Of a stretch of 64,000 bases of DNA, positions 14,401-27,117 are shown piece after piece. Position 1 is the stretch's first letter. Every line of letters starts with the position of its first letter. Below the pieces are notes generated by a model. That model was not told the origin of the DNA and did no database searches. It saw only the letters and a program-made list of their open reading frames with translations. This DNA is from Apis mellifera. Its lineage: Eukaryota > Arthropoda > Insecta > Hymenoptera > Apidae. The translations under genes and the position numbers were made by a program. Location of the stretch: positions 2,009,222 to 2,073,221 of the forward strand of contig NC_037645.1 of the NCBI RefSeq assembly GCF_003254395.2, in the 5' to 3' direction.

Positions 14401-17400
14401 CAAAAGAATTTTAAGAAAAAAGAAATTAAAAAAAAAAAAAAAATCAGAATAAAAAATTTGAATACTATGAAAAAATTTTAATAATATATTTATAAAAATC
14501 AATTTTTATAAATCATATTTTATTAAAAAAGAAAATAAAATAAAAAAAAAACAATAAATTGGCAAAAAATATTCGTAAAATTGTTAAAATTCATTAAATA
14601 TTCTATTAAATATTTATTTATAATAGATAGTAGAAATGATCAAAATCTTTATATATAAACGTTTTTCCATTTTCTTTGATTAATTTATTTATTTGTTTAT
14701 TTTATGTTTTATATCTTACTCATTCTATTTACCTTTCATCCGATATTTAATTTGTTTTTATATCGTTGCTTTAATGCTTTTCTTCATTAAATATAAAACA
14801 TCACTAATAGTCGATTTTCAATGTCGATCAATCATATAACTTTCATTGTTTCTTCGACTACGAGTTTTTTTTTGAAGAATAATCTGATAAAATAACTTTT
14901 CCCAATTGATTTTAATTTATTTATTTGTTTTGTTATTATAACTACCTATTATATATCATATTACTTGCAATGTTGAAAAAAAATTAGTATTTCTTTTATA
15001 TTTTTTAAATTTTTCTAACAAATATAGTAGTTTCATTAATAAATAATCAAAAGAGTAATGCTGCTTCTTAAATATTATCTATGATTATTAAAGTTTTAAT
15101 TCTTGCAAATAGATAGCAAAAATTAAAATTCTTCCTTGGTATCCTGCATCATTTCAATGCAAAAAGCTTAACGAGTTATGAGAACATATGATTTGTAGAT
15201 AGAGCACGCTCTGCTGCATTTTAATCGTTAAAGGTCGCTTTCATTGTCGAAGACATACAAGTCTTAGCAAAATTTTGTATATCGTTGCAAATTTTCAATT
15301 GAATTTTATGTTAAAATAATTTTATTAGTCAAATAACAAGAGCATTGGGAAATTTGACGAAAAGTTTTCTATATTTATAATGATAAAAAATTGAAATTTA
15401 TATAGAATTAGTCTATAATGAAAACTAATTAAATCTAATTTAAATAAATCATGAAAAATGATTTCATTTTATTTCTGTTACTCAGAATATCTATAATAAA
15501 ATAAAATTATTCTTGATATCAATGATTTAAATAATTTAAATACTACATAAATATTGAAATTTCACCTTTTTTATGGTTGAAAAAAATTTCTTATAATTTA
15601 ATAAAGAAATACTAATTTTTATTTAAAAATGTAAGAATAAGAAAAATTTAAAAATATATAATTTTATAAATAAAATTTTCTTTAAATTTTTTGTTTTCTC
15701 TTTTCTATATTTATCTTACTCTTTCTTTATTTCTAAATATTCTAACTTTTAGATTATATCTTAAGTTCATTTATTTATAAATTTATTTTATAACTTTTCA
15801 CAATTTCTTATTGAAACTTTTTTCCTTAATATCCAAATATCTTCAAAATATCTTTTATCAATTAAAATTACCTATCTTATTTTTCAATTATGTTTGTCCA
15901 AAATAATATCATTTTATTTTTCTAAAACTTTTTCTCCTCAAATATTACTAAACATATATTGAATTCTGAAAATGAAAAAAAATTTTAACCAAAGCAAAGA
16001 AAAATGAAATAAAAATATGGAAACAAAGTTTTTACGAATCTTTCCCATTCGAATAATGAAAGTTTTCTACTCGATAATCCTTGAAAATTTTTCGTTAACA
16101 TCATTATCTTTGCCATTCCGTCGTCGCAATAAATGATAACGACTCAATTGGGTTTTCTAACCTTTTTTCATTCTTTCCAGTGAAGCGTACCATTATTCGA
16201 ATGCTCTACGCACACTTTGCTTCCTATGCACTTTGCAGTTGAGTTTTACTCAAGAGACCAACCGGGAAACAAAAGGAGAAGTGACAACTTATTTCCCCTT
16301 TCTTATCCGCCATTTTAGAGTATTTCTATAAGTTTAGTTTTATGAGATCATAGTCTAGAATTTTAATCTTCTCTCCTCTCTGAATTTATTGCGTAAGGAA
16401 GAAAACGTTTTCTGAATCATTTTAATCTAATTTAAAATTTCAAATAAATATATCGAAATAATATATTAAAAATCTACTTTTTTCTAATCTAAAAAAAAAA
16501 ATTTGAAACGTTGTAACATATTTTTATTTTCTTAAGTATTGTTAATATAATTTTTTATAAAATATTAAATAAATTGTTTCCATATATCGCAGTGTTAAAA
16601 AAATAAAATTTATTAACTCAAAAGAACAAATGAAATAATTTCTGCAAAGTTAAAATTCGTGAATCTAACCTATATATAATAAGATAATTCAATTTAAACA
16701 TCATATGATGTTTTCAATAAGCCTAATCTAACACCATTATATTTAAAGTCGCAAAAGAAATATTGAAAAAGATAATATAATCGAGTTTAAGATCAAGTAT
16801 GAAGGAGAAATTGAAGGGATCAAAGGGTCAGTTTGGGATAAAACGAATAATACGGCATAGGAAGAGAATAAGAATAGAAGAAATGGGGTTCAGGTGAGCA
16901 GGTTAAAGGGCATCGAAATGCTCGGTTTCGTTTTGGATCGATGAGGTCCACAGGTGCTAGACTTGAGCCGCGCAAGCGCTCCTCTCGCACCCTCTTTTGT
17001 TATCCGCCAGAATCCCTTCTCCCCTCGACCCCCTTCATAACATTTTCCGCTTCGTTTCCCAACCAAGTATACACAGGGTGATTCGTGATTCACGTACTCA
17101 ACTTGTAAAGAGCTGTCTCAACTTAATATTTGTGAGAACACGTCTTGAAGAAATGGTGGATAAGGGTGGAATAACACGAGTCAATGTTTCATAACCTTTC
17201 TCGAGTCAAGCGATCTCCTTTTCTCATATTTACATAATTCGCCGCCGATTTTCCCATAAAATGTTAATAATTAAAAACATGTTATGATAAGATTTGGCTA
17301 TCGAAATTTTGTACCTCTTAAAAAATTATTTCCGGTGTCATTCACTGTCATTTGGATGTAGTAGCTTTAAATTATAATATTAATTTAAATTTGAATCTTT

Positions 17401-20400
17401 AAGAATCTTCTTCATATTCAAGTAACTCCTCATTTTTCACACGTGTTGAGAAGAATTTAAAAAATTATATTATTTACATTATTCTTATATATCATTATAT
17501 ACCATCCAAATAAAGTTTAAATTAAGAGAAAGATAATTTTAATATTTCTGTGGAATATAACGATGTAGAGATAAATAAAAGTGATGAACTGAAAATGAAT
17601 AAGAACATTTAAAGAATAATTCGTGATCTATAGATTGGGAACCATTGATATGAATGAGGGCTTGACTAAATATCGTTCGAAATTTCTATTTTAGATTTGA
17701 TTTAGAAAAATCTTATTTGTACAAGAATTTCAATCAATTTCAAACAACGATATAATAATAAAAAATTTCTATTTAAATTAAATTGTATTTAATCTTTCTA
17801 GTAACGTAATTTAATAATAGTCTCGAAAATTTAAGTTTTTTTCTCTTTGCCTCAAAAATTAATTTTGATTACAAATTATAATTAGTTACGACAAATCAAA
17901 TTGAATGAACGATTAATTTCAATATTTCGAAAAATAATTTATCCCTCGATATGTATATACAAAGAGCCCATCGTATTTTATTCGAAAAAAGAAGAACAAA
18001 GAATAAACAGGAAAGAAAAATTCTTTTCCAGTTCGATTCTACCGAAATGAGTACACCACATTCTTTCATACACCGTCGCAACATCGTTTCAATCGCTTGG
18101 AGAACAAAAAAAAAAAAAAAAAGAAGAAGAATGAAAACTACGAAAAAATAGGGGAGAAAGAAAAAAATAGAATCGAAATGAATGTCTACGAATGCGAAAT
18201 GGGACGCTATAAACTTTGCTTATCCGGATGCAGAGCTAACACAAGAGGAGATGGTGTGCGCGGTATATGGATAAATAAAACTCAGTCATCGGAGAAAAAG
18301 ATAGTTAATCGCCGTAGGGAATGAAAAAATTAAAACCGTTGAAACGCAGAAATTGATTTCCGAGGAGAAATCGTTGGTCGAGGAATACGTAAAGGAAATA
18401 ATTTCGTATTAACGCCGCCACGCCGGAAATTGAGGTCCCACCGACACGTATTCATCATTACCGTGTAATATCGTATCTTGATTCTATAGAACATTGTATT
18501 TTTATTAACATCCCTTTACGTTTTCATGTGTTATTAAAGCGTGTTAAACTAGCAACCTGGCGTTGAAGCGAAAGCTTAATCAAAATTGTTCATACGGTAT
18601 ATTTTGAATCGAAATAATTTACGATCTATCTAAAATTTATTATTAGTCTCTTTAATTAAAATGTTTTATAAAAGAAAGAGATACACCAAGTTTTTTTTAC
18701 CGTTTTTTAACATTTGATTCTAGATTCTCAAAGAAACATTTTTTAAATATTTAATTGTTTTTTATAATATCACGTAATTTCGAAGTCTTATTTCCATTAA
18801 AATTTAATTTTCTAACCAAAGAATCCGTTCATCCGTGATTTCTGTTTATTAATCAAAGGATTTATTTAAAATTTATAATCCTTCCTTTTTATAAATGAAA
18901 AATCATAAATGAATCTTTCTATAAGTGAAATTCTAATTATACAAGTTTAAGACTGAATAGACGATATTTCGAAATATACTTGAAAATGGAAGTGAGAAAG
19001 AAGCGAACTGGAAAGCATAAATTCGGCACCTCTGAAAAAACCAAGGGATCTCGTTAGTCGATAGCAAAAATTGGGTTTCGTTAATTAAGATGGCATCTTT
19101 CAATTGCTCAATATGTCCCGATAAAAATAATAAAGGATAGAAAAAAACAAGATTCTGTCTTCGCCTACATCGATCTCCATTTTAATAATAATTATTTTCA
19201 CTTTTGCAGATACCAGTATTTCTCAACTTGTAGATCATTTATATTACATTCAATTTTGAACGATACATCTTCACTAACAAAAATTCCTCGAAATGTACAA
19301 GTGCTGATATAAACTAAAAAAATTAATCCTCAATCGTATACATACATTTTATTAATGATAAAATTTTTATTAATTTATATAATGTACAGTGAATTCCTGT
19401 AAAACAAATATTTAATAAAGTTGAGAAATATTGATATACAAATCAATTGTATAAATAAAAATAATTTATCTTTAGAAAAATATATAGAAAATATATAAAA
19501 GGACGTAATAATGACGATTAATAAAATAATTGTGATAAAGGTCGACCACCCGATTTCCTCGCGTTCGTCATTACTATACTGATGATGCTGCTAATGGCCG
19601 CGGGCGTGAAGAAATCCCTGGTGTTCAATAACGTGTTAAACGCTATCAATCTCGCCATTTGGGTGTTCGTCATGACGGCGGGAATGTACTATGTGGATAT
19701 TGATAATTGGAACGAGCATGGGGGCTTCTTTCCTTATGACTGGAGTGGTGTAAGTACTTTGAATATAATTCGATATGTCTCTTGTGTCTGAATTGTGTAT
19801 ATGGCTGTGATATAGCATAACAGCGGTTCTCAACAATTGGAACATGCTTGTCTCGTGTTCATTTTTAAATTTTAATTTAAAGATTTTATTATATCGAATA
19901 ATTACAGGGCTAAAAAAAAATCAGTCTTCTTCTCCTCATATTGTTTTTAATTAACCGATGAGGATGAATTAATTTTTCATTGAGGATTTCTTTCCTTAGA
20001 TTGAAAAAATGAATAAAAAATCTCTATGAGATATTCTTGATGCTGATGCATTTATTTAGAGATTGAGAACCGTTGGTACGCAGCATTATTGTATGTTTAC
20101 AATTATTTAATTTATTTATTGCGCCAATTAACGTTACGTAATGGAAAAAAAAATGAGAAAATTGGTGGCTTTGTGCACATTTTGCGTGACAGGCAAGATG
20201 ATCACGAGTCTTTTTGAATAGAAGAAAAAGAAACTGTGATAATCCAAATTCGATTCACACATGTTTCGACGAATATAAATTCCTTTTCTCTCTGTTGTCC
20301 ACCTGATGCACTTCTTGGTTTTGCCGTTGAAACCCTGCTCGGCGCAACAAGTTTGCCATTGTTCCCGGAACCGCAAGCGAAATGCCGCCGGAAATGGATC

Positions 20401-23400
20401 GACTCCCTTGCAAAGACGTGCTTGCAGAGTTTTTTTCAACCCTTCCATCGAGGTTTTCTCTTTGTTTCCACGCGAGATGTTCAAATAGTTGAACGAGATT
20501 GTATCTCTTTCCTGGGTTATGTTTGCCTTTTTTGAAATAACGAATAAGATGTGGGGGGAAAATATTACATTTACAGAATGCTTCCTTTTTGGAAGAAATT
20601 AAACATGCGATTATTTAGATTAGAATTTCGATTATTCGTTTCAATTATGTAGTTATATTAAATTTAAATTGGATTACGAGACATAATTTTTTCCTTATTT
20701 TTTTAACTTTTCCTTCTTTTTTTAAATTATCCACTTACTATTCCCTTACTTGATTTTTTTTAATTCGTATAAATATAATTCCTTCGTAAACATCGTAAAA
20801 AAGAAAAAAATTTCATTCGAAATGCAAGAAAAATGGCTATTCAAAAAAGTATATAAATTTTTGGATGATATTATTGTACGATGATGGGATAAAGTGATGA
20901 GAAATAATAGTAATATTTGCGGAGGAAACAAAATTGAATACGCAAACTTGGAGTAAAAATATTCGGGATATTAAATATTCCATGGATATGCACTGCGGTT
21001 TCTTTGGAACAAAGGGCTGCAAACATTTGTTCAAACGGAGGGTTGACAAATATTGGAATATTCATCTTAGATCTTCTCTGAGAGGAAGAATAAACAAAAG
21101 AAAATCGACGAGAGCAACGCTCTTAATTTTATCATTTTTAGAACCATTAGACTCCTTCATTTTTCGAGAAAATAGATTCCTTTGCTCAAATATGCTCGAG
21201 TTGTATTTGCTCCTAATCAATTGCACGTCCAAAGTGTCGATGTAAATTATTAATTAAAATATAAAAGTTCACCGTCGGTGTCCCGGAATTTATCTGCACG
21301 CGATACTTTCCCTTTTCAACCCCCTCACCGATCCCCATCGCGTGTTTATCGATGATACGCGATGAATATTTCCGTGCCTTCGAGACTGTGTATCCCTTGA
21401 AAAACATGAATTTTTCATCCTTGTGTTTCCAAGCTGCGTTACTTTTCTTCGAAAAAACTCCTATTCGTATTCTTGCGGAAAAATTATCTATCTTCTAATA
21501 TCTCCGTTTACGAGATTTCCCGATCCGACGATTCGTCTCGTTTCTCGTTTATTTAAAATTTCGAAAAGTTTGTAATGATAACATGATGAGGATGAAATTT
21601 CCATTGATTCAACATTTTTTTCATACGATAGATTTCACGAAAGCGAAAGTATATTTTCAGAGGATTTCCAGACAGATCTTTGTCAACGATTCGAAAACTT
21701 ATAATTATATAATAAGGAATACAATGTAAATTCGTTTTTTAATAATAATAAATTCTTATAAAATTATCACTTAGATTTCAAATTGAATATTGATTAAAGA
21801 AATAATTTTTTTTTAAAATAAGTAGTTGCTATTGAATTGATAAATTTTCAATTTATGGCGAATTTTTGAAATTTGATGCAGAAAAATTCTGAAAAATGAA
21901 TACGTGACTCTCTCATTGTCCTCGTTCGACAATGTGCATCTGTTTTGAGAAATGTTTTTCTGGAGGAATTTGAATAATAAGACTCGAAGGAAGTAAGACA
22001 TGTCAGTGAAGAAAAATTCTCATAAATGTTTGAAATTGTCGTTTGACCCTGTAATATTTCGCCTCCGCGGTTCACTAACGTCCCCGTGTTTCCATACCCC
22101 GCCCACGCAGTCAAAACCACCGAGTATAGAACGCATCTACTCGTTAAAAAGACACGGACAACTGAATCGAAACGAACGTAACATTCCAATAATTTTTCCT
22201 TTGTTATTATTTCGCCCCTCTCTTTTAATCCGGAAAATATCCGAAACGCGAAAATTTTGAGGTTATGCAAAGAATGCTTGAACATTAAATCGGTTACCAC
22301 GTTTAAATCGTGATACTAAGAACTAGAATCTAATTTTATTTGAAGAAGACGAGAAAAATATAACAAGAACAACATAATGCATAATTTTTAATGAATTTTA
22401 TTAATATTTAAAAAAAAACGCGATATAAGTGAATTTAATTCGAAAAACTAAAAGCAAAACTGTAAATATATTATATAATCTAATAATTATTTTCATTAGT
22501 CGCTTTTTATGATATGAAAAAAATTTAATTTAATTCGAACGTTTAATTACATAAAATTTAATAAATTTTTGAAAGAAACGTTCATTAAAATACCTTTCTA
22601 TCCTAGTAAATTATTTTCAACATTTGTCAACCATTTTCATAATTCATTTTAACTTCTTTCAATCAAATCATGAAGGTTTACAATTTCTCGAAAGGGAAAA
22701 TTTCATTAAAAAATCACGATGGATCGGAATTATTTCGAGTTCATGGAAGTGGTCGTTGACCCAAAACGAACCCCTTCATTCCTATTTTCTTTCCAACAAG
22801 TCATTCTGGACGAAATCGTAATTCGCAACAAGAAACAACAAGAAAATTCTTGTTTAATGAATATAATTAATGAAAAATTGCCCAGAGAAAGTGGTAACCC
22901 TACACGAGAACGTTTTAAGGATAGAATAATAATAATAATGAGGAGAAGTAATTTGATGCATGCATTAATATTAATCGTGAAGTTGATAAGAGAGCTGTTC
23001 CATGACCTTTCGAGCAAATTTCTATAGAACAGGGGTGGAAAACTAGATATGAGAAGGGATGAGATCACTAAAGATTTCAGAACCCACCCACGGAAAACCC
23101 ACGCGAGCTCCTAAGGTCAGATAGAATTCACGCGTTAATCAATTTTTTTTTTTTCAATCTCTAATAATATTAAAGGCTTTAAATGCTAAAATTACAAACC
23201 CAAATTGAGCTATAGATTTTTTGCTCTTGCAGTTATTAAAATTGTCCAAATGTTTTTAACAAAATTAATACATTAATTTTAATTTAGATAATTATATTAT
23301 ATTTAATTATATTTTCGTAATTATTTTTAATAATCATCTGTAATATTTAATGATTTTAATTAATTTTTAATAAATTATAAATAGTTCTTTTTTAAGTAAA

Positions 23401-26400
23401 TAAATATTTAGATAAAATATCGTAATATTTGTAATTTTAATATTAAAATTTAAACAATGGAATAAGAGTTTGAGAATTGATATTTTTTTATAGATAATTA
23501 ATAACTTCGAGAAGAAAAATAATCTAAAAAAATCTTGTCTATTTTCGTTCTTCCTTTATCTGTTATTCTTGAGAAAGGTAGATTCGAGAAATTTTGATTC
23601 AATGTAATATAGGAATATCCTGGTAGGTTTGATTGGTATTAATATATTTTTATCAGAATTTAATCTCATACTGTTGCTTATTTGCATTTACAATTCCTTT
23701 AAAAATGAAGATTGTCAACCGTTTCCAATGGGATTGAATCAAGTTTTCAATTTTATCTCGCCTCGTTGAAGCCGTCGACATCAGAAATTTATAACGACGT
23801 TAAGGGACCTTGAAAAATTAAATGGTGGTAAAGACATCTCCGTGGAATACTCAAAGAACATTTTTATTAAGGCAAGAATCTAATTTGCCGATTACCATCT
23901 CTGTCAATTTTAAGAATTTTAATGCTACTTAGAAATAACTAAATATTTAGGTATTGTCCAACTAATTTATTTACTCTGGCATCCAATTTCCTTGTATTTC
24001 AATCTTGTAAATTTTCTTTTCTCGAGAATAAAACTATTCTCTCTTTCTCAGAACTCGTTGTGAAATAAATTTCCAAGTTTAACAATTCTTCAACGTTAGA
24101 ATGTTTTAATTCATGTTGTATAAAAGACTCGTAAAAAGGAATTAACATTAAATACATTTGCTAGTAGCTCATTCTGATTTTCCAAACTTAAAAATTTTTA
24201 GATAAATAATAATTTCCTAGTTCAAGGACATGGAACTATTAATGGAAAACACTGTTTAATTTATCAAACTTCATTTGTTCCAGGTGTTCACCGGTGCAGC
24301 GACGTGTTTTTACGCGTTCATCGGCTTCGATATAATAGCAACTACTGGCGAAGAGGCGACAAACCCAAAGAGGAGCATTCCTCTCGCTATAGTCTCCTCG
24401 TTGATCATAATACTCACCGCCTATGTCACTAGTAGTATGATGCTAACGTTAATTGGTGAGTAATTTATCAACTCTTCGTACTCATTTGTCAATAAAAAAT
24501 ATGAATGAATTAAGGAAATTATTCATTTGTCCTTTAAGAGATATATAAGACTAAACGTGAAGTGTTTCAGAATATGGTTACCCAAAAGTTTGAAGGAATT
24601 AATAAATTCAATCCTTAAGAATGGTTTAATTATTTAAAGTTGGTGGCATTTCCTGTAATTATTCGCTTCATCTGTTGAATAAATGGCCTTTGGCCATCCT
24701 TCACCTCCCTTCATGCATCTTTGATCACCCTTCCACGTGATTTTTCCCTTACCCTTGTCGTAGACATGGCTCGTTATGTTTTTAAATAATAAACTTTTAT
24801 ATAATCAATTCATTCAATCTTTCAAGCCAATCGTCGTAAAAACAGATAGAGAACGAATAAAATTCTCTTCCTTTCAGTCCCATATGATGAAGTGGATCAA
24901 GATTCAGCACTGGTGGAAATGTTTGGTCAAGTTGGAGCTTACAAGTGCAAGTATATTGTGGCAGTTGGTGCATTGGCTGGATTAACAGTCTCCATGTTTG
25001 GTAGCATGTTCCCCATGCCTAGGATAGTCTATGCTATGGCTCAGGATGGTCTTATATTCAAGTAATTTTTTTTTTTTTTAATTATCTTTTCGAATTAACT
25101 TCAAAATTTTGATTCAATTTTCCTTTCACATATATTGTTAACAATTATTGTAACGAATGAACTTCCTGTATGATTATTTAGGAGTCTGAGTCAAGTATGG
25201 CCCATAACAGGTACACCAGCCATAGCAACACTGACTTCTGGCGTGTGTGCAGCCATGGCTGCACTGCTCATTCAATTAGAGGTGTTGGTAGAGATGATGT
25301 CTATTGGTAAATTTTGTAAAAAAAATCAATCCTTCTTCTTGTTAACTTTAGACAATATAATTTTCATATTGGGCTTTCAGGTACCCTGCTGGCTTATACT
25401 CTAGTGTCTACTTGTGTATTGATTCTGCGTTACCAACCCCATTCTACCAATCTGGTAGAATTGCTACCGCAAAGTTTAAGAACACCATGTCGATCACCGA
25501 CAAAGGAGAATCAAGGAAATGGCCAGGTAAATTACGGGAAGGAGCTGAGACCCGATCAACTGACTACTGCTCTAAATTCTGTCCAGGCTGCACAATCTGA
25601 TCTTGCTGCAGCAAACAGTGGCCAACGTATCATGGTAAGATACTGTTCAACAATTTAACAACAATAACGAAATTTAATAATATTAAAAGTAATCTTCTCA
25701 TTTCAGGTAAGACGTGTAAGAAGGTGCAACAGCTCTTCACCAGACTCTGATGACACATATGGTGCAGAGGAGGATGAAGTTGGTTTGGGTAAAGATGATC
25801 AATATTTGGTCAGTGATAGAACTGAGAACAAATTCTACGGTAGTGTGCATGCAGCTGCAGCTGCATCTAGCTGTGGCAGTACACATCAATACCCAGGAAA
25901 TACACCAATAATAGGGCCACCTTTGAATTATCTCCAACGTCGATTACAGGTTTAATTAAATTATCAGAGTGTACTTTTTTCTTCTTTTACTTATCGACAT
26001 TGAATTTTTTTTTTTTTTTATTATTTCAGGCGGCACAATATCTTTGTCCTGCCATCTTCCCTTGGGTGGACAGGGGCCCAGCAACGGAGGCATCAGGTCG
26101 TTATGTCATGAAATTAGTAGGAATACTTTACTTGCTAATCGTCATCTTCGACTTAATCGTAGTTTGCGGCATGGGTAAGTTGCAGAGGGATAGATACGAT
26201 TACAGTAAAAGAAGATACGTTTTTTCTTTTATCTTTCTTCTTCGAATGAAATATCAATGATGTAGTAATATCGAATATTTTTCACTTTAGGACATATGGG
26301 GACATTTACTACATTGTTAATGTTCGCTTTTCTCTTTGCCATTATTGGGATATTGCTTGCCATTAGTAGAAAACCACAGAACAGGTAAATTTAAAAGACG

Positions 26401-27117
26401 ATAAATTTTGACGATGATATCCTCTTTTCCTGCAACTTTATCATCCACTTGTTTATTTTTCAATTGTCTGTTTCAGGAACAGTGTGATGTTCATGACACC
26501 AGGTTTGCCATTCGTACCTGCGATTGCCGTCACCGTGAATATATACCTCATCTTCAAGCTGAGCATCCTAACTCTCGTCAGATTCACCGTCTGGATGATT
26601 CTCGGTAAAATATACTCACTGTATCGTGATTATTCTCATTCGTTAACTTTTCATCTATCTTTCTAACCATGATTGTTGGATCACCAATTTCTCGACGTTC
26701 TTTGATTATCAATAATTATCGACGTTTCTTTCTCTTCCAACTTGAACAATTTTTATCATCGATCGATAAAATCAATCTAATGGTATCAATCCGATCATAG
26801 GTTTCATCATGTACTTCTATTACGGTATCAAACACAGCACTCTGGAGGAAAGAAACGCTTCAGACAACTTGGAAGAGACTGTTTCAGCCGGGAATATCGA
26901 GCTGACGGTAACAGATACGCAAAAGCAGCAGCAACAACAACAGCCGTCTTACACGACGACCGATCGTAGTATCTACGAGAGCCAGCAGCTTGATGCGTTT
27001 GGGCAGCCTGTGTTTGGCAGCACAAACTTCGGTGGTACACCGAGTCAAAGGCCAGTTATTTCTGGCCAATCGTCGCTGTTCATTGATCAGGAGAGTTTTC
27101 CCACCTGGGATGATTGA
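8304..27117 (+). CDS. cationic amino acid transporter, SLC7A14-like (13 coding exons)
   Basis: Complete gene. Coding exons: 8304-8450, 10143-10296, 13375-13605, 19541-19749, 24284-24455, 24878-25061, 25182-25306, 25381-25634, 25707-25949, 26030-26174, 26291-26384, 26477-26604, 26801-27117. Total 2403 nt, 800 residues plus stop, with every junction in phase. The protein is a polytopic CAT-family carrier (APC superfamily). Seen motifs: LGVGSCVGTGMY in helix 1 (about residue 60), CYAEFGVRVPHTTGSAYMYS after helix 2 (about 103), CFYAFIGFDIIATTGEEATN (255-274), and LPFVPAIAVTVNIYL near the last helix pair (about 663). A long polar loop (about 425-575) separates the core from the C-terminal helices, and the tail has a polyQ run. 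CAT carriers usually have 14 helices. SLC7A14 relatives in vertebrates are neuronal and lysosomal; the FIRTKNVESL start and tryptophan near the C-terminus fit that branch better than CAT1-4. The substrate cannot be told from sequence. Start choice: first ATG after the acceptor at 8298. Confidence 0.93.
8451..10142 (+). other. intron 1 (GC-AG)
   Basis: 1692 nt. It starts GCAAGT and ends TTTTATAG. It is AT-rich and no nested gene was seen. The minor GC donor class normally shows exactly this strong flanking consensus (CAG before, AAGT after). Confidence 0.85.
10143..10296 (+). CDS. transporter coding exon 2
   Basis: Residues 50-100 plus the first base of codon 101. Encodes CLTTLDLTSLGVGSCVGTGM, the helix 1 signature of the CAT family, and helix 2. 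Acceptor TTTTATAG, donor CCG|GTAAGT, phase 1. Confidence 0.95.
10297..13374 (+). other. intron 2
   Basis: 3078 nt. Mostly AT-rich. A GC-richer patch at about 10990-11290 is open on both strands, but I recognise no protein in it and its frames lack splice support. It also has a poly-A tract with G interruptions at 12627-12660. Confidence 0.6.
13375..13605 (+). CDS. transporter coding exon 3
   Basis: Residues 101-177 plus the first base of codon 178. Encodes ACYAEFGVRVPHTTGSAYMY, helix 3 (GELIAFIIGWNMILEYLIGT) and the short loop to SVGTIFG. Donor G|GTAAGC, phase 1. Two consecutive Cys-Ala pairs (SACACALSAC) make this helix unusually cysteine-rich. Confidence 0.95.
13606..19540 (+). other. intron 3
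   Basis: 5935 nt, the largest intron. AT-rich, with a GC-richer patch at about 16890-17200 whose short frames on both strands I could not tie to any family. No RNA gene or complete mobile element was seen. The acceptor (GATAAAG) lacks a strong pyrimidine tract. Confidence 0.6.
19541..19749 (+). CDS. transporter coding exon 4
   Basis: Residues 178-247. Encodes RPPDFLAFVITILMMLLMAA (a helix), GVKKSLVFNNVLNAINLAIW (loop and next helix) and the extracytosolic GGFFPYDWSG. Donor GGT|GTAAGT, phase 0. Confidence 0.95.
19750..24283 (+). other. intron 4
   Basis: 4534 nt. GC-richer islands at about 20236-20535, 21260-21560 and 22040-22260 are open in more than one frame but have no recognisable domain and no paired splice sites. 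They may be conserved non-coding or regulatory sequence. Confidence 0.55.
24284..24455 (+). CDS. transporter coding exon 5
   Basis: Residues 248-304 plus the first base of codon 305. Carries the best-conserved CAT block, AFIGFDIIATTGEEATNPKR, followed by a membrane helix. Acceptor GTTCCAG, donor G|GTGAGT, phase 1. Confidence 0.96.
24878..25061 (+). CDS. transporter coding exon 6
   Basis: Residues 305-365 plus two bases of codon 366. Encodes VPYDEVDQDSALVEMFGQVG and the conserved GSMFPMPRIVYAMAQDGL. Acceptor CTTTCAG, donor AA|GTAATT, phase 2. Confidence 0.95.
25182..25306 (+). CDS. transporter coding exon 7
   Basis: Residues 366-407 plus the first base of codon 408. Encodes WPITGTPAIATLTSGVCAAM, then LLIQLEVLVEMMSIG. 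Acceptor TTATTTAG, donor G|GTAAAT, phase 1. Confidence 0.95.
25381..25634 (+). CDS. transporter coding exon 8
   Basis: Residues 408-492. Begins with GTLLAYTLVSTCVLILRYQP, the end of the conserved core. It then enters the long polar loop, which has no clear domain. Donor ATG|GTAAGA, phase 0. Confidence 0.95.
25707..25949 (+). CDS. transporter coding exon 9 (polar loop)
   Basis: Residues 493-573. Entirely hydrophilic: a basic start (VRRVRR), an acidic serine-rich stretch (SSSPDSDDTYGAEEDE) and an alanine run (HAAAAASS). Acidic/serine stretches of this kind are common phosphorylation or sorting regions, but none is demonstrated here. Acceptor ATTTCAG, donor CAG|GTTTAA, phase 0. Confidence 0.93.
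26030..26174 (+). CDS. transporter coding exon 10
   Basis: Residues 574-621 plus the first base of codon 622. Encodes the end of the loop (AAQYLCPAIFPWVDRGPATE) and a helix, LVGILYLLIVIFDLIVVCGM. Acceptor TATTTCAG, donor G|GTAAGT, phase 1. Confidence 0.95.
26291..26384 (+). CDS. transporter coding exon 11
   Basis: Residues 622-652 plus two bases of codon 653. A single membrane helix (TLLMFAFLFAIIGILLAISR) ending in KPQN. Acceptor CACTTTAG, donor AG|GTAAAT, phase 2. Confidence 0.94.
26477..26604 (+). CDS. transporter coding exon 12
   Basis: Residues 653-695 plus the first base of codon 696. Encodes PGLPFVPAIAVTVNIYLIFK and the start of the last helix (TLVRFTVWMIL), a typical CAT C-terminal hairpin. 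Acceptor GTTTCAG, donor G|GTAAAA, phase 1. Confidence 0.95.
26801..27117 (+). CDS. transporter coding exon 13 and stop
   Basis: Residues 696-800 and TGA. Finishes the last helix (FIMYFYYGIKHSTLEE), then a cytosolic tail with six glutamines (738-743), Ser/Thr/Tyr-rich repeats and a C-terminal PTWDD. The GIKHS end of the helix is conserved across CATs. The acceptor is preceded by CCGATCATAG. Confidence 0.95.

Noticed and set aside
17070..17100. ACACAGGGTGATTC, similar to ends of some insect DNA transposons
   Set aside because: No matching inverted end, target duplication or transposase fragment nearby.
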